A DNA stretch of 64,000 nt, taken from the NCBI GenBank assembly GCA_002385885.1, contig DGEI01000042.1, positions 21,821-85,820 on the forward strand, given 5' to 3'. The notes beneath the pieces were generated by a model. That model saw only the letters and a program-made list of their open reading frames with translations, was not told the origin of the DNA and ran no database searches. This DNA is from Firmicutes bacterium UBA3930 (GTDB taxonomy: Bacteria > Bacillota > Clostridia > Caldicoprobacterales > Caldicoprobacteraceae). This document shows positions 1-8,317 of the stretch, piece by piece. The position numbers and the translations under genes are program-made. The stretch's first letter is position 1; each line of letters opens with the position of its first letter.

Positions 1-120
1 CCGGAAGAACCTAAGGACCCACAGAATCCAACTCCGGAGGAACCTAAGGACCCACAGGATCCGCCTCCGGAAGAACCTAAGGACCCACAGGATCCGGCTC
101 CGGAAGAACCTAAGGACCCG
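1..120 (+). repeat. 33-bp in-frame tandem repeat
   Basis: Units start at 1, 34, 67 and 100; the first three are full length (33 bp, 11 codons) and the fourth decays after about 20 bp. The units differ at a few third positions (gaa/gag) and at the last codons, so they are old enough to have drifted but are still clearly one array. The copy number may extend to the left of the window and is likely to vary between strains. Confidence 0.9.
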
Positions 121-150
121 GCAGATGGTTCACAGCCGGGAGAACCTTAA
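1..150 (+). CDS. C-terminal tail of a proline/glutamate-rich protein (5' part outside window)
   Basis: An open frame runs from base 1 to a TAA at 148-150 and gives 49 residues. It is built from an 11-residue repeat of the form PEEPKDPQDPx, followed by a short end DGSQPGEP. A tail of this kind is low in complexity, acidic and extended, and is typical of a surface-exposed or wall-spanning region at the C terminus of a secreted or membrane protein; some clostridial class A penicillin-binding proteins end this way. The folded part of the protein lies to the left of the window, so the family cannot be named. A strong terminator follows at about 261-295. Confidence 0.75.
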   Translation, partial: PEEPKDPQNPTPEEPKDPQDPPPEEPKDPQDPAPEEPKDPADGSQPGEP

Positions 151-260
151 AAAGTGGAATCATAAGATTTATCCGATGAAGCAACAGAGTCCGAAACATA
201 AAGTGAAAAAGTATTTATAAAGAAATAATCGCAAATTAAACACATTTTGCGAAAACATCA

Positions 261-295
261 AAAAGCCGGGCCACTAAAGACCCGGCCAGCTTTTT
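261..295 (+). terminator. Intrinsic terminator of the upstream gene
   Basis: GCCGGG at 265-270 pairs with CCCGGC at 281-286 around a ten-base loop, and a T-run follows at 291-295. It lies 110 bases after the stop at 150 and before the transporter gene at 370. Confidence 0.8.
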
Positions 296-369
296 CTATT
301 TGACTTTTCTCCGAAAATTATGCACAATGATACAATAGATAAATGTATTAGTGAAAGAAGGAGATCTGC

Positions 370-1308
370 TTGAACTGCAAACCAAAAACCACACCAAAAA
401 TACGTGCAAACCTGGCTATTACAGTTACCGTGATCTTTTGGGGAATGTCTTTTGTAAGCTCCAAGACCATTCTCAATGCCGGTGTTCCTCCATTCACCAT
501 GGCTTTTCTCCGTTTTTTAATAGCATCAGTCCTGCTCTTCCCTATATTCAAAAAGCTGGAACCGGATACAAGTATAAATATAAAAACGAAGGACTTTATA
601 ATTTTGCTCATAAGCGCTCTTTTTGGAGTAACAATATACTTTTTGTTTGAAACCGTAGGGATAAAACTTACGTCTGCATCAACCGCATCAATGATCATTG
701 CCAGTATTCCTGTTTTTACAATGTGTGCCGAGTACATTATATATAAAAATCATATTCCTCCCTTTAAATGGCTGGGAGTGCTGTTGTCAGTAGCAGGCGT
801 TTACTTCATTATCAGGAAAGATCAAGGGCATCAGGATACTCCCGAATCCTTTGTAGGAAATCTTTTGATGCTGGGTGCATGTCTGTCCTGGGTGATATAT
901 ATAATATCCAGTAAAAGTATCAGGGACCGATTTTCAGGATTAGCATTAACCACATATCAGACACTGCTGGGAACATTATTCCTTCTCCCCCTTGCACTGC
1001 TGGAACATAATTCCTGGATCTCAATTCCTGCCGCAGCATGGTTGAACATCCTGTATCTGGCTGTATTTTGCAGTGCAGTAGGATATTTTCTTTATATATA
1101 TTCCCTTACCTGCCTGGATCCGGTAGTTGTTTCGTCGTATACCAACCTGATACCGGTGGTCAGCACATTCGGTGGTATTTTTATTCTTGGAGAAAAAATT
1201 ATTTTGCAGCAAATTCTGGGAGGCCTGATAGTTATTGCAGGCGTATTTATTGTCAATCTTAGAAAGCCAAACATCAGCAAAATCATCAACAGATTTGTAT
1301 CCAACTGA
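370..1308 (+). CDS. DMT superfamily transporter, EamA type
   Basis: 312 residues with about ten hydrophobic segments, in two related halves (roughly 15-150 and 165-300). This is the duplicated EamA fold of the drug/metabolite transporter superfamily. Family members export or import small metabolites such as amino acids; the substrate cannot be read from sequence. The first half carries the typical segment WGMSFVSSKTIL near residue 20. The start is TTG at 370, supported by AAGGAG six bases upstream; no better in-frame ATG precedes it. The gene stands alone between two terminators, so it gives no operon clue to its substrate. Confidence 0.85.
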   Translation: MNCKPKTTPKIRANLAITVTVIFWGMSFVSSKTILNAGVPPFTMAFLRFLIASVLLFPIFKKLEPDTSINIKTKDFIILLISALFGVTIYFLFETVGIKLTSASTASMIIASIPVFTMCAEYIIYKNHIPPFKWLGVLLSVAGVYFIIRKDQGHQDTPESFVGNLLMLGACLSWVIYIISSKSIRDRFSGLALTTYQTLLGTLFLLPLALLEHNSWISIPAAAWLNILYLAVFCSAVGYFLYIYSLTCLDPVVVSSYTNLIPVVSTFGGIFILGEKIILQQILGGLIVIAGVFIVNLRKPNISKIINRFVSN

Positions 1309-1353
1309 TTTTATAGTAAATATATGCGGCAGCCGCGATAAATCCTGGTTGGG

Positions 1354-1386
1354 AAAGCCCCCGGCTAAATGGCCGGGGGCTTTATT
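1354..1386. terminator. Terminator between the convergent transporter and ferredoxin genes
   Basis: GCCCCCGGC (1357-1365) pairs perfectly with GCCGGGGGC (1372-1380) across a six-base loop. A T-rich run follows on the + strand (TTTATTTT), so the hairpin mainly ends the EamA transcript. On the other strand it follows the ferredoxin stop at 1388, but the tail there is weaker. Confidence 0.85.
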
Positions 1387-1387
1387 T

Positions 1388-1576
1388 TCAGGCATATTTG
1401 ATTGCATCAGTGGGGCAGCTTTCAACAGCTTCCTGTACATCCTGCTCCAGTTCTTCAGGAACATCAGTTGCAACGGCTTCCGCCCTATCGTCAGCATTCC
1501 AGTGAAAAACTTCATCACATATACTGATACAAAGTCCGCAGCTTATACAGAGTTCCTGATCTACAGTTACTTTCAA
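1388..1576 (-). CDS. Small single-cluster [4Fe-4S] ferredoxin
   Basis: 62 residues, acidic. The cluster ligands expected for this family are Cys10, Cys13 and Cys16 (CISCGLC) and Cys54 (ESCPTDAI). The usual length of single-cluster clostridial or Thermotoga-type ferredoxins is about 60 residues, so it is complete. Cys20 is also present; in related ferredoxins the equivalent cysteine forms a disulfide with a second one around residue 43, but position 43 is Leu here, so Cys20 has no visible partner. It is a soluble one-electron carrier; its redox partners are not encoded next to it. Confidence 0.9.
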   Translation of the reverse strand: MKVTVDQELCISCGLCISICDEVFHWNADDRAEAVATDVPEELEQDVQEAVESCPTDAIKYA

Positions 1577-1747
1577 TTCTGCTACTCCTCCTCTATATTA
1601 TTTCGTCGGATATTCCTTTCCTTTATTTTATCCATTAATTCTTGTTTTGATTAAACCTGATCCATATTGTGTTGACTTTTTATATTATAACTATACAATT
1701 ATATTTAATAATACTATTCCAGCCAGTAAACGGAAAGGGGTAATTAA

Positions 1748-2524
1748 ATGGCAGAATGGTTAGCCGAACAGAACCTTACAACAATCGGAATTATAGCCAG
1801 TTTAATAGCCGGGCTCAGCACCGGACTGGGAGCCATTCCGGTTTTCTTTACAAAAAATATTTCGGATAAGGTCCTCACTACAATGCTGGGATTTGCAGCG
1901 GGAGTGATGTTAGCAGCTACCTCCTTTAGTCTGGTGATTCCTGCCATCGAAAAAGGCGGAGGCGGCGTTAATGGGGCTTTGATTGCCTTGCTGGGTATTA
2001 TACTGGGTGGATTGTTCCTGGATTTTATAGACAGACACCTCCCTCACTTTCATACGATTGCCGGAATGGAAGGAACCAGAAAAAACCTAAGCAGGATATG
2101 GCTTTTTGTTATTGCCATTACGATTCATAATTTCCCTGAAGGCTTGGCAGTAGGAGCCGGTTTCGGAGATCTTGACTACAGCAATGGTTTTGCACTGACC
2201 GTAGGTATAGCCATACACAATATACCTGAAGGCCTGGCAGTCGCTTTGGCATTAACAACCGAAAAAGCTTCTCCCTCCAAAGCATTCTATGTTGCACTCC
2301 TGACCGGACTGGTAGAGCCTGTAGGTGCGCTTATAGGGCTTGTTTTGACACAATTGGCCAGACCAATTCTTCCGCTTATGCTGGCTTTTGCGGCCGGTGC
2401 CATGCTGTTTGTCATAAGCGATGAAATGATCCCGGAAACCCACAGGCGGGGCTCACACAGAATAGCCACATTTGGAGTTATCATAGGCTTTGCTGCTATG
2501 ATGGTTTTAGATACGTTGATTTGA
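1748..2524 (+). CDS. ZIP family divalent metal transporter (ZupT/GufA-like)
   Basis: 258 residues and about eight membrane segments. The two signature metal-site motifs are present: HNFPEG at 127-132 in one helix and HNIPEG at 157-162 in the next. Bacterial ZIP proteins of this group take up zinc and sometimes iron or manganese. The ATG at 1748 follows AAAGGGG by seven bases. There is no His-rich loop of the eukaryotic type. Metal specificity is not shown by the sequence. Confidence 0.92.
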   Translation: MAEWLAEQNLTTIGIIASLIAGLSTGLGAIPVFFTKNISDKVLTTMLGFAAGVMLAATSFSLVIPAIEKGGGGVNGALIALLGIILGGLFLDFIDRHLPHFHTIAGMEGTRKNLSRIWLFVIAITIHNFPEGLAVGAGFGDLDYSNGFALTVGIAIHNIPEGLAVALALTTEKASPSKAFYVALLTGLVEPVGALIGLVLTQLARPILPLMLAFAAGAMLFVISDEMIPETHRRGSHRIATFGVIIGFAAMMVLDTLI

Positions 2525-2570
2525 ACAAACTCATAGATTTGACAGGAAATATATACGAGGTGAACTTTGT

Positions 2571-2861
2571 ATGGTTATCGGCATCTGCAAAGTCCGTCTT
2601 TTCATAGACGAAGTATTCTCATTAAAAGAAAAAAGGCGCATAGTTAAAAGCCTCATACAGCGCCTTAGGGCCCGTTTCAATGCATCCATTGCCGAAGTAG
2701 AGCTAAATGACAAATGGAAGAATGCCGTCATCGGCATAGCTTGTATTTCCAACGAAGGAGGACACATGGACAGCATCCTGTCCAATATCTTAAATTTCAT
2801 AGAAAATGACGGCAGGGTAGTTGTATCCGGCTGCCACACCGAAAAAATATTCGTAGATTAA
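2571..2861 (+). CDS. DUF503 family protein (YlxP-like)
   Basis: 96 residues. The N-terminal pattern MVIGICKVRLFIDEVFSLKEKRRIVKSL followed by RLRARFNASIAEV is that of DUF503, a small alpha/beta protein found as YlxP in the nusA-infB-rbfA region of Bacillus. The role is not established; location in other genomes suggests a link to ribosome maturation. Here it stands alone, 46 bases after the ZIP gene, with GAGGTGAAC as ribosome binding site. It meets nfeD tail to tail. Confidence 0.85.
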   Translation: MVIGICKVRLFIDEVFSLKEKRRIVKSLIQRLRARFNASIAEVELNDKWKNAVIGIACISNEGGHMDSILSNILNFIENDGRVVVSGCHTEKIFVD

Positions 2862-2900
2862 TCAGGCATCCGACAACAGCACCAAGTTTGTGACACATAT

Positions 2901-3416
2901 TCAGCTGGATTCCACACGTTCAACTACAATGCGGAAGCCCTCAACCTTAATAACTTTTACTCTGACACCCTTGGGTATAAATTCGCCCTCGGTGACTACA
3001 TCCACTCTTCGGCCTCCTATATCAGCCTGCCCTGCCGGTCGAAGCAATGACAGGGTTACACCTTCCATCCCAAGCAGTTCTTCTTCGTTTCGGACACTGG
3101 TATATCCCTGTTCACTATCCAGCCTTGAATTAAGAAGTAAAGTCTTTGATATCCTGCCTCCTTTAACAGCAGAGCGATATGCCCATATCAGAAGTCCTGC
3201 TATGAGCAGCAGCACAATTACTATCATCCCTAAAAGAACGGGCAGTGTAACAACCTGGGATGCTATTACAATCCCAACCAGCAAAGATATAATTCCAATG
3301 GTTCCGGCAATCCCAAAGCCCGGCATCATGAACTCTATAGCAATCAATACCGCGCCCAGAATAAACAATAGCGCCATCAACCACTTAAGCTGACCCAAAA
3401 TTTGCAAAAGACCCAC
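2901..3416 (-). CDS. NfeD-like membrane protein
   Basis: 171 residues. Four hydrophobic helices fill residues 12-80, including the typical EFMMPGFGIAGTIGIISLLVGI stretch; a soluble beta-rich OB-fold domain follows at about 105-168 (LLGMEGVTLSLLRPAGQADIGGRRVDVVTEGEFIPKGVRVKVI). This is the short NfeD form without the N-terminal ClpP-like protease domain. Such proteins work with stomatin/flotillin-type partners in membrane organisation, but no partner gene lies beside it. The start is GTG at 3416 behind AAGGGGG. The 298 bases upstream (3417-3714) hold no gene that I can see. Confidence 0.85.
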   Translation of the reverse strand: MGLLQILGQLKWLMALLFILGAVLIAIEFMMPGFGIAGTIGIISLLVGIVIASQVVTLPVLLGMIVIVLLLIAGLLIWAYRSAVKGGRISKTLLLNSRLDSEQGYTSVRNEEELLGMEGVTLSLLRPAGQADIGGRRVDVVTEGEFIPKGVRVKVIKVEGFRIVVERVESS

Positions 3417-3714
3417 TTTTTATCCCCCTTATTCGTTATTGGGCCGTCCAGTCTGAAGGAGATAAGATTACTCTTTCATTGAAGGAATTTACATGGATAC
3501 TAAACTGTTTCCCGGTATCCGCATAAAGCGGAATCCCTTTGCGGAAGTTTTTATCCGGGCCGGCCCCAGCCTTGTCAGATTAACCAGCATTTTTCCCGCT
3601 GCACGTTCTTTCGTTTGTGTAAATTCCACAAGCAGTTATTTCTAATCGGTATCCTGATAATACCAGTATACCGCAGATAATCTTGTCCGGGCAAGAAATA
3701 TTGAAAAAATCTTG

Positions 3715-4338
3715 CTATATATTTTTCATTATTATACTTTCTACAATATCAGCTACATCTTCACATGCATCACAGCAATCTTCAAGGCATTGGAAAACCT
3801 GTGTCCATACTACAATCTCCACGGGATCATCGGATTCTATATAAAGCCTCCTCATGGCAGCAGTATACAGCCTGTCTCCTTCTTCCTCTTTATCGTTTAT
3901 TTCAACTATATATTTATGTATGCTTGAAGATTTGCGGAAGTTAGGAAATTCATCCATCATCTGCTTCATAGTGTCTGTAGAACTTTTTATAATCTTCACA
4001 AACTCAAATGCTTCATCCCTTATGGTCTTTATATTGTACATATAAAGGCGCAGCGCTATTTCTTCTATACTGTCGGTTACATTGTCAATCTGATCTGCAA
4101 GCTGAATTATATCCTCACGTTCTATCGGGGGCAGAAACTCTTTTAACAGATTTTTCATCATTGCATGCTTTTCCAAGTCAGCTGAATGTTCTATTTTGTG
4201 CATATCAACAATTCTTCGCGAAAGTGTATCAACCTTATAATTATCAATTATGCTCCTCAGCATTTCAGATGCTTCACATGAATGACTGACCATCCTTTGA
4301 AACACTTCGTAATAGTTATAACCTCTTTTTCTTATCAT
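3715..4338 (-). CDS. DUF47 / PhoU-like Pit accessory protein
   Basis: 207 residues, almost all helical, without membrane segments. The sequence matches the DUF47 (TIGR00153) family, a PhoU-like helical bundle; conserved pieces include FLPPIEREDIIQLADQIDNVTDSIEE near residues 67-92. These proteins are regularly encoded beside low-affinity Pit phosphate transporters and are thought to modulate them. The pit gene lies 81 bases upstream on the same strand, which fits a two-gene transcript. GGAGG is well placed before the ATG at 4338. Confidence 0.9.
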   Translation of the reverse strand: MIRKRGYNYYEVFQRMVSHSCEASEMLRSIIDNYKVDTLSRRIVDMHKIEHSADLEKHAMMKNLLKEFLPPIEREDIIQLADQIDNVTDSIEEIALRLYMYNIKTIRDEAFEFVKIIKSSTDTMKQMMDEFPNFRKSSSIHKYIVEINDKEEEGDRLYTAAMRRLYIESDDPVEIVVWTQVFQCLEDCCDACEDVADIVESIIMKNI

Positions 4339-4419
4339 TTGATCCTCCTTATTTGAATTTATATTTATTTCTCATAATATTCACATATCATGATGCGACT
4401 TCAACAAGGAACCGGATAT

Positions 4420-5472
4420 TTAAAATATGGTTATAAAAAGCTTAGCCATTAAAAACCCTATAATACCACACCCCGGAAAGGTCAGCAGCCATGCCATAAC
4501 CATTTCCTTAACTACCGACCAGTTCACCGAGGATACGCGTTTTGCCGAGCCTACACCCATAATAGCTGTAGTTTTGGTATGAGTAGTACTAACCGGCAGA
4601 CCGGTTAATGAAGACACAAGCAGACAGATCGCTGCGGCAAGATCGGCTGAAAAACCCTGGTATTTTTCCAGTTTCACCATATCCATACCCACTGCCTTTA
4701 TTATTCTGTACCCGCCAATCGAGGTACCCAGCGCCATAGCGCCCGAGCAAAGAACGATCAGCCAGAATGGAATAATAAAACCAGCCGTTTGTTCCTGCCC
4801 TCTTACAAGGAAAATCCCAAGCATAAATACGCTCATGAATTTTTGCCCGTCCTGTGCGCCGTGCATAAAACCCATCGCAGCAGCGGCAGCAACCTGAGCA
4901 TTTTTGAAAAAACCCAATGTTTTGCGTCTGTCTATCCTATAGCACACTAATTCTACACCTTTTACAACTGCAAACCCCATTCCAAAGCCCATAAATGTAG
5001 ACAGTACCAAACCATAAATTACCTTAACCCATTCCGAACCATTTATGCCCGAAAAACCTCCCTGCAGGGCTATAGCCGCTCCCGACAAACCTGCAATAAG
5101 CGCATGGCTTTCACTGGTGGGTATACCAAACCACCATGCTGCCGTCGCCCAGGCTACTATAGCAAAAAGCGCTGCACAGAGAGCAGCCAAAGCAGTATGG
5201 GTATCACCGCGGAAATCAACCATATTAAACACTGTCAAAGCAACTGAATTATTGATCATGGTCATCACCAGCACGCCCAAAAAGTTAAATATAGTAGCCA
5301 TAATAACTGCTGCGCGCGGAGTCATGGAGCGTGTAGATACACACGTAGCAATGGCATTTGGGGCATCGGTCCAACCGTTAACAAGAATTACTGAAAAAGT
5401 CAGTATTGATGTGACAAGCAGCGTAGGAATTGTGAAAAGTTCCCTCAAAAATTCCCAAAGTGAAATTGTCAT
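4420..5472 (-). CDS. pit: Inorganic phosphate transporter, Pit family
   Basis: 350 residues with about ten membrane helices. Two inverted PiT signature regions are visible: near the start NGWTDAPNAIATCVSTRSMTP and near the end SSLTGLPVSTTHTKTTAIMGVG; SESHALIAGLSGAA lies between them. The family moves phosphate, often as a metal-phosphate complex, using the proton or sodium gradient. Its likely regulator, the DUF47 protein, is the next gene downstream. The ATG at 5472 follows AAAGGGCG. The 268 bases upstream of it, as far as the small gene ending at 5740, should hold the promoter; I could not pick a convincing one. Confidence 0.9.
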   Translation of the reverse strand: MTISLWEFLRELFTIPTLLVTSILTFSVILVNGWTDAPNAIATCVSTRSMTPRAAVIMATIFNFLGVLVMTMINNSVALTVFNMVDFRGDTHTALAALCAALFAIVAWATAAWWFGIPTSESHALIAGLSGAAIALQGGFSGINGSEWVKVIYGLVLSTFMGFGMGFAVVKGVELVCYRIDRRKTLGFFKNAQVAAAAAMGFMHGAQDGQKFMSVFMLGIFLVRGQEQTAGFIIPFWLIVLCSGAMALGTSIGGYRIIKAVGMDMVKLEKYQGFSADLAAAICLLVSSLTGLPVSTTHTKTTAIMGVGSAKRVSSVNWSVVKEMVMAWLLTFPGCGIIGFLMAKLFITIF

Positions 5473-5739
5473 CTTTCACGCCCTTTCTTAAGTAAAAATA
5501 CTGGATACCCTTTCAAACGTCCTGCCAAACAACAACATAAAGCTTCATTTATTTACAGTTATATGCATAAAATACCCTCATAATAGTATCACATCACCGG
5601 CAAAGGTGCAATACTCTTTCTTTTTAACGTTCTCTCCATCTCCTATTACGGGATTTCTGAAACTGCATATACCCGCAACATATAACCAAATTGCTTGTTT
5701 CCCTTATTAATGCCAGAAAAAGAATGGAAACCACCTGAA

Positions 5740-5898
5740 TCAACGGAAAAACATAAGCAGAACAGGCAGCGCGACAGATAACAACACCAGAATTGTCACA
5801 CCTATAGCTGCCCGTCTATTGTTTCTCCAGCTGTATTTTGCATAACTTAAGCTGTACCCGGAGCAAATAAATATAAGAAGAATGATTGAGTATTTCAT
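5740..5898 (-). CDS. 52-residue two-helix membrane protein coupled to gerC
   Basis: The frame starts at an ATG whose last three bases with the next A form ATGA, sharing four bases with the gerC stop (gerC ends at 5895). GGGAGGAAC, inside the end of gerC, serves as its ribosome binding site. The protein has a hydrophobic stretch at about 2-19 (KYSIILLIFICSGYSLSY), a basic polar link (KYSWRNNRR) and a second hydrophobic stretch at 31-50. Small two-helix proteins, called D proteins, are known beside some Bacillus gerA-type operons and alter germinant response; topology and position fit, but I recognise no sequence signature. The positive-inside rule puts the basic loop in the cytoplasm. Confidence 0.6.
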   Translation of the reverse strand: MKYSIILLIFICSGYSLSYAKYSWRNNRRAAIGVTILVLLSVALPVLLMFFR

Positions 5899-7166
5899 TG
5901 TTCCTCCCGGGAAAACTTTGTTTCAGAAGTATGTATCATAGTACCGGTGCGCCTGATGTAAAATCTCACCTCTGTTTTTATTTCGGCATCCTTGTAATGA
6001 CTGTTCCAGTCGTAGGCTTCCCATTCCTGAATAGTGGCAAAATGCTTTACAGCAGTATGTCCAAAATAGAATATATCACAGTTAAGTTCCTGGGTCTTCT
6101 CGAGAATTTTATTCAACTCCGTCTTAATAAACCGTTCCAATGCATTTTCCAATACAGGCAGCATCCCAGGGTCTTCATAGTGAATACCGCTTTGAATACC
6201 CAGTATATCCCCTTCAAGATGCAGTTTCAAATCAATAAAGGGTTTGTCACCGTCAAACCATATCTTCACCTGTGGCTTTCTGGCTGGCCTTACTTCAAAA
6301 GCTATGATATCCCCGGGCTGTTTTGGATCGGGGATTACCAGCGTTCCTTTCCTGAAATTACCCTTGACCATTGCCAGGATGCGGCTTTCATGCCCTGTTA
6401 GTTTTCCCACCATTCTGGTCCCATTAAATATTGCTAAACCCATAAGCTCAACCTTGCCCCCTCCTTTTCTTGGCTGATCACCTGCATAATAATCACCGGG
6501 TATTTGGTATTTGTTTCCCCAGACCGATCCCTCCTCAACAAAATTTTCACCCCTGTTGACTGCTGCCAGTACGGCTATAGGCTGATGATATGTAGATTTC
6601 ATACAGTCATGCAGATCATACAATGCGAGATCCACAAACATGCCCGTTTCTTCCGATTGCCGGGCCAGATTTTCACAAGTCTTGGTCAGATCGCTTCCCT
6701 CAATTGGTTCCAGCATTTCTACTAATTCAGCTGCACTTCCTTTTGATATTAAAAGGCGGGTACTGTATCGTATAGAGCTGTTTCTAACAATCTGAGCCAA
6801 AAACTCCCCAATTAAGCCATTTCTTGCAATATCCTCAGAAATAACGATAAACTGGGTGTGCATAAAATTTATTGACCTGGCCAGGTTGATATTGGCTAGT
6901 TCCGATGCCGCAAAAAATGATGGTGTATCGATGGTAAGCGTATCATAGGTTAGTCCGTCTCCCGCCTGCCCGCTGCTGTCATCCTGTCCGCCACCTGATT
7001 TTAGTGACGGAAATTTAAAAGTAACCCTGAACCTGTCAGATACACCCATGTCCACACCTACCAACAATACGTATGCCACATCATTAATCTCCCTTGCATC
7101 GTAACACCCTGAAAAAACCAAAGCAATCACGAGCAGCAATATTTCCAGGGATATTATTCTATGCAT
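5895..7166 (-). CDS. gerC: Ger(x)C family spore germination lipoprotein
   Basis: 423 residues, close to the usual length of about 400. A lipoprotein signal peptide ends in FSGC with Cys21 as lipid site, followed by the family hallmark YDAREINDVAYVLLVGVD. It forms the C subunit of a GerA-type nutrient receptor in the inner spore membrane, anchored on the outer face. Its start lies 8 bases inside gerB, with GAGGG upstream. Germinant specificity cannot be inferred. The internal part has an Asp/Gly-rich loop around residues 58-72 that is probably disordered. Confidence 0.93.
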   Translation of the reverse strand: MHRIISLEILLLVIALVFSGCYDAREINDVAYVLLVGVDMGVSDRFRVTFKFPSLKSGGGQDDSSGQAGDGLTYDTLTIDTPSFFAASELANINLARSINFMHTQFIVISEDIARNGLIGEFLAQIVRNSSIRYSTRLLISKGSAAELVEMLEPIEGSDLTKTCENLARQSEETGMFVDLALYDLHDCMKSTYHQPIAVLAAVNRGENFVEEGSVWGNKYQIPGDYYAGDQPRKGGGKVELMGLAIFNGTRMVGKLTGHESRILAMVKGNFRKGTLVIPDPKQPGDIIAFEVRPARKPQVKIWFDGDKPFIDLKLHLEGDILGIQSGIHYEDPGMLPVLENALERFIKTELNKILEKTQELNCDIFYFGHTAVKHFATIQEWEAYDWNSHYKDAEIKTEVRFYIRRTGTMIHTSETKFSREEQ

Positions 7167-8256
7167 ATTTATCTTCCCTCTTTTTGCTCAATACTGACAC
7201 AAGTAAAGCAGCCGCCGGGAAAACGTAGTATACAATCCAGCTGTACTCTCTTATATATCTGATATAAAATGTCATAAGTTCCAGTATGTTTCCTGGAATC
7301 AAAGACATGGTGATTAGTATAATAGCAAGAGGAATTATGATAGGCCTTCTGTCATTAATGCCGAAGAGGTGGGAATAAATAAGCATTACCATATAAAAGA
7401 GTACAGGTATTTCAATTAGAATACTTATATTCCAGACAAAAAGAAACATTGCTTCAATCCTGTGGAAAAACGCTCCATAGTGGATAAGTGAAGCCGCTGT
7501 ATACAACGGTGCCACAATTTCCTGCCCGAAAGGATATGTAAATATCAATATAAAACCGAACTGCATTATAGCTAAGAGCACGGCCGCTATAATCAGGCTT
7601 GTGTACCCTATCCTTTTTGCTTCTTTCGTCTCGTTAAGTGATTTCACAAACACAGCAACCAGCGTTATTTCACCAAAAATTGAACTTCTTAAAAATCCTT
7701 GCAGCAAAGTATTCTTCAACCCGTATCCAAGCAGGGGATAAAGCCTGTAAAACTCAAATAAATATGATGATAATAAAAACAATGCTATAAATTCTGTCAA
7801 TAACAAATAGGCGGCCAGTTTTGAATACCTGGCTATATTTTCGAAACCTAAAAAACCCAGAATGACTACTACCAGAATAAAAGAAATGATCAAAAAACTT
7901 GGTTGGGTTTTTGGGAATACGTATATCTTTATAACCTCAATGTACTCCCTTAAATTTATTGCTGCAGAAATCAGGAGAACAGCTGCAAGAAGAAAAGAAA
8001 AAACGAAGCCAATATATCTGCCAAATACAACATCGTATATCTCCACAATGCTTTTACCGGGAAAACGTTTGAGTAAGGCATATACAAAGGCAAAGCCTAC
8101 AGCTGCAACAACGGCACTTATAAGTACCATGTACCATCCTGCCGTCCCTACCTTGTTTGCAATGATATTAGACTCGGTAAAAAACTCCTTTGCCAGACAT
8201 GTAATTACCAGCAGGGCAATCGCTTGCCTGGATTCAAATTTGCCTTCCTTTATCAA
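7159..8256 (-). CDS. gerB: Endospore germination permease (GerB, APC superfamily)
   Basis: 365 residues with ten predicted membrane helices and the GerAB/spore permease pattern; the short hydrophilic N terminus MIKEGKFESRQAIALLVITCLAKEFF is typical. In GerA-type receptors the B subunit is the amino-acid-permease-like part that binds the germinant. The start is TTG at 8256, preceded by GGGAGGG at good distance. It is separated from gerA by 61 bases and overlaps gerC by 8, so the three form one operon transcribed right to left. Confidence 0.93.
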   Translation of the reverse strand: MIKEGKFESRQAIALLVITCLAKEFFTESNIIANKVGTAGWYMVLISAVVAAVGFAFVYALLKRFPGKSIVEIYDVVFGRYIGFVFSFLLAAVLLISAAINLREYIEVIKIYVFPKTQPSFLIISFILVVVILGFLGFENIARYSKLAAYLLLTEFIALFLLSSYLFEFYRLYPLLGYGLKNTLLQGFLRSSIFGEITLVAVFVKSLNETKEAKRIGYTSLIIAAVLLAIMQFGFILIFTYPFGQEIVAPLYTAASLIHYGAFFHRIEAMFLFVWNISILIEIPVLFYMVMLIYSHLFGINDRRPIIIPLAIILITMSLIPGNILELMTFYIRYIREYSWIVYYVFPAAALLVSVLSKKREDKYA

Positions 8257-8317
8257 TTGCTGTCCCTCCCGAACACCTATTTTGCCGCCAGTAAGCCAAA
8301 TATGTTCCTGGACCTCC

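Noticed and set aside
1021..1518. 165-codon minus-strand frame across the end of the EamA gene and the ferredoxin
   Set aside because: It is antisense to two well-supported features and spans the terminator.
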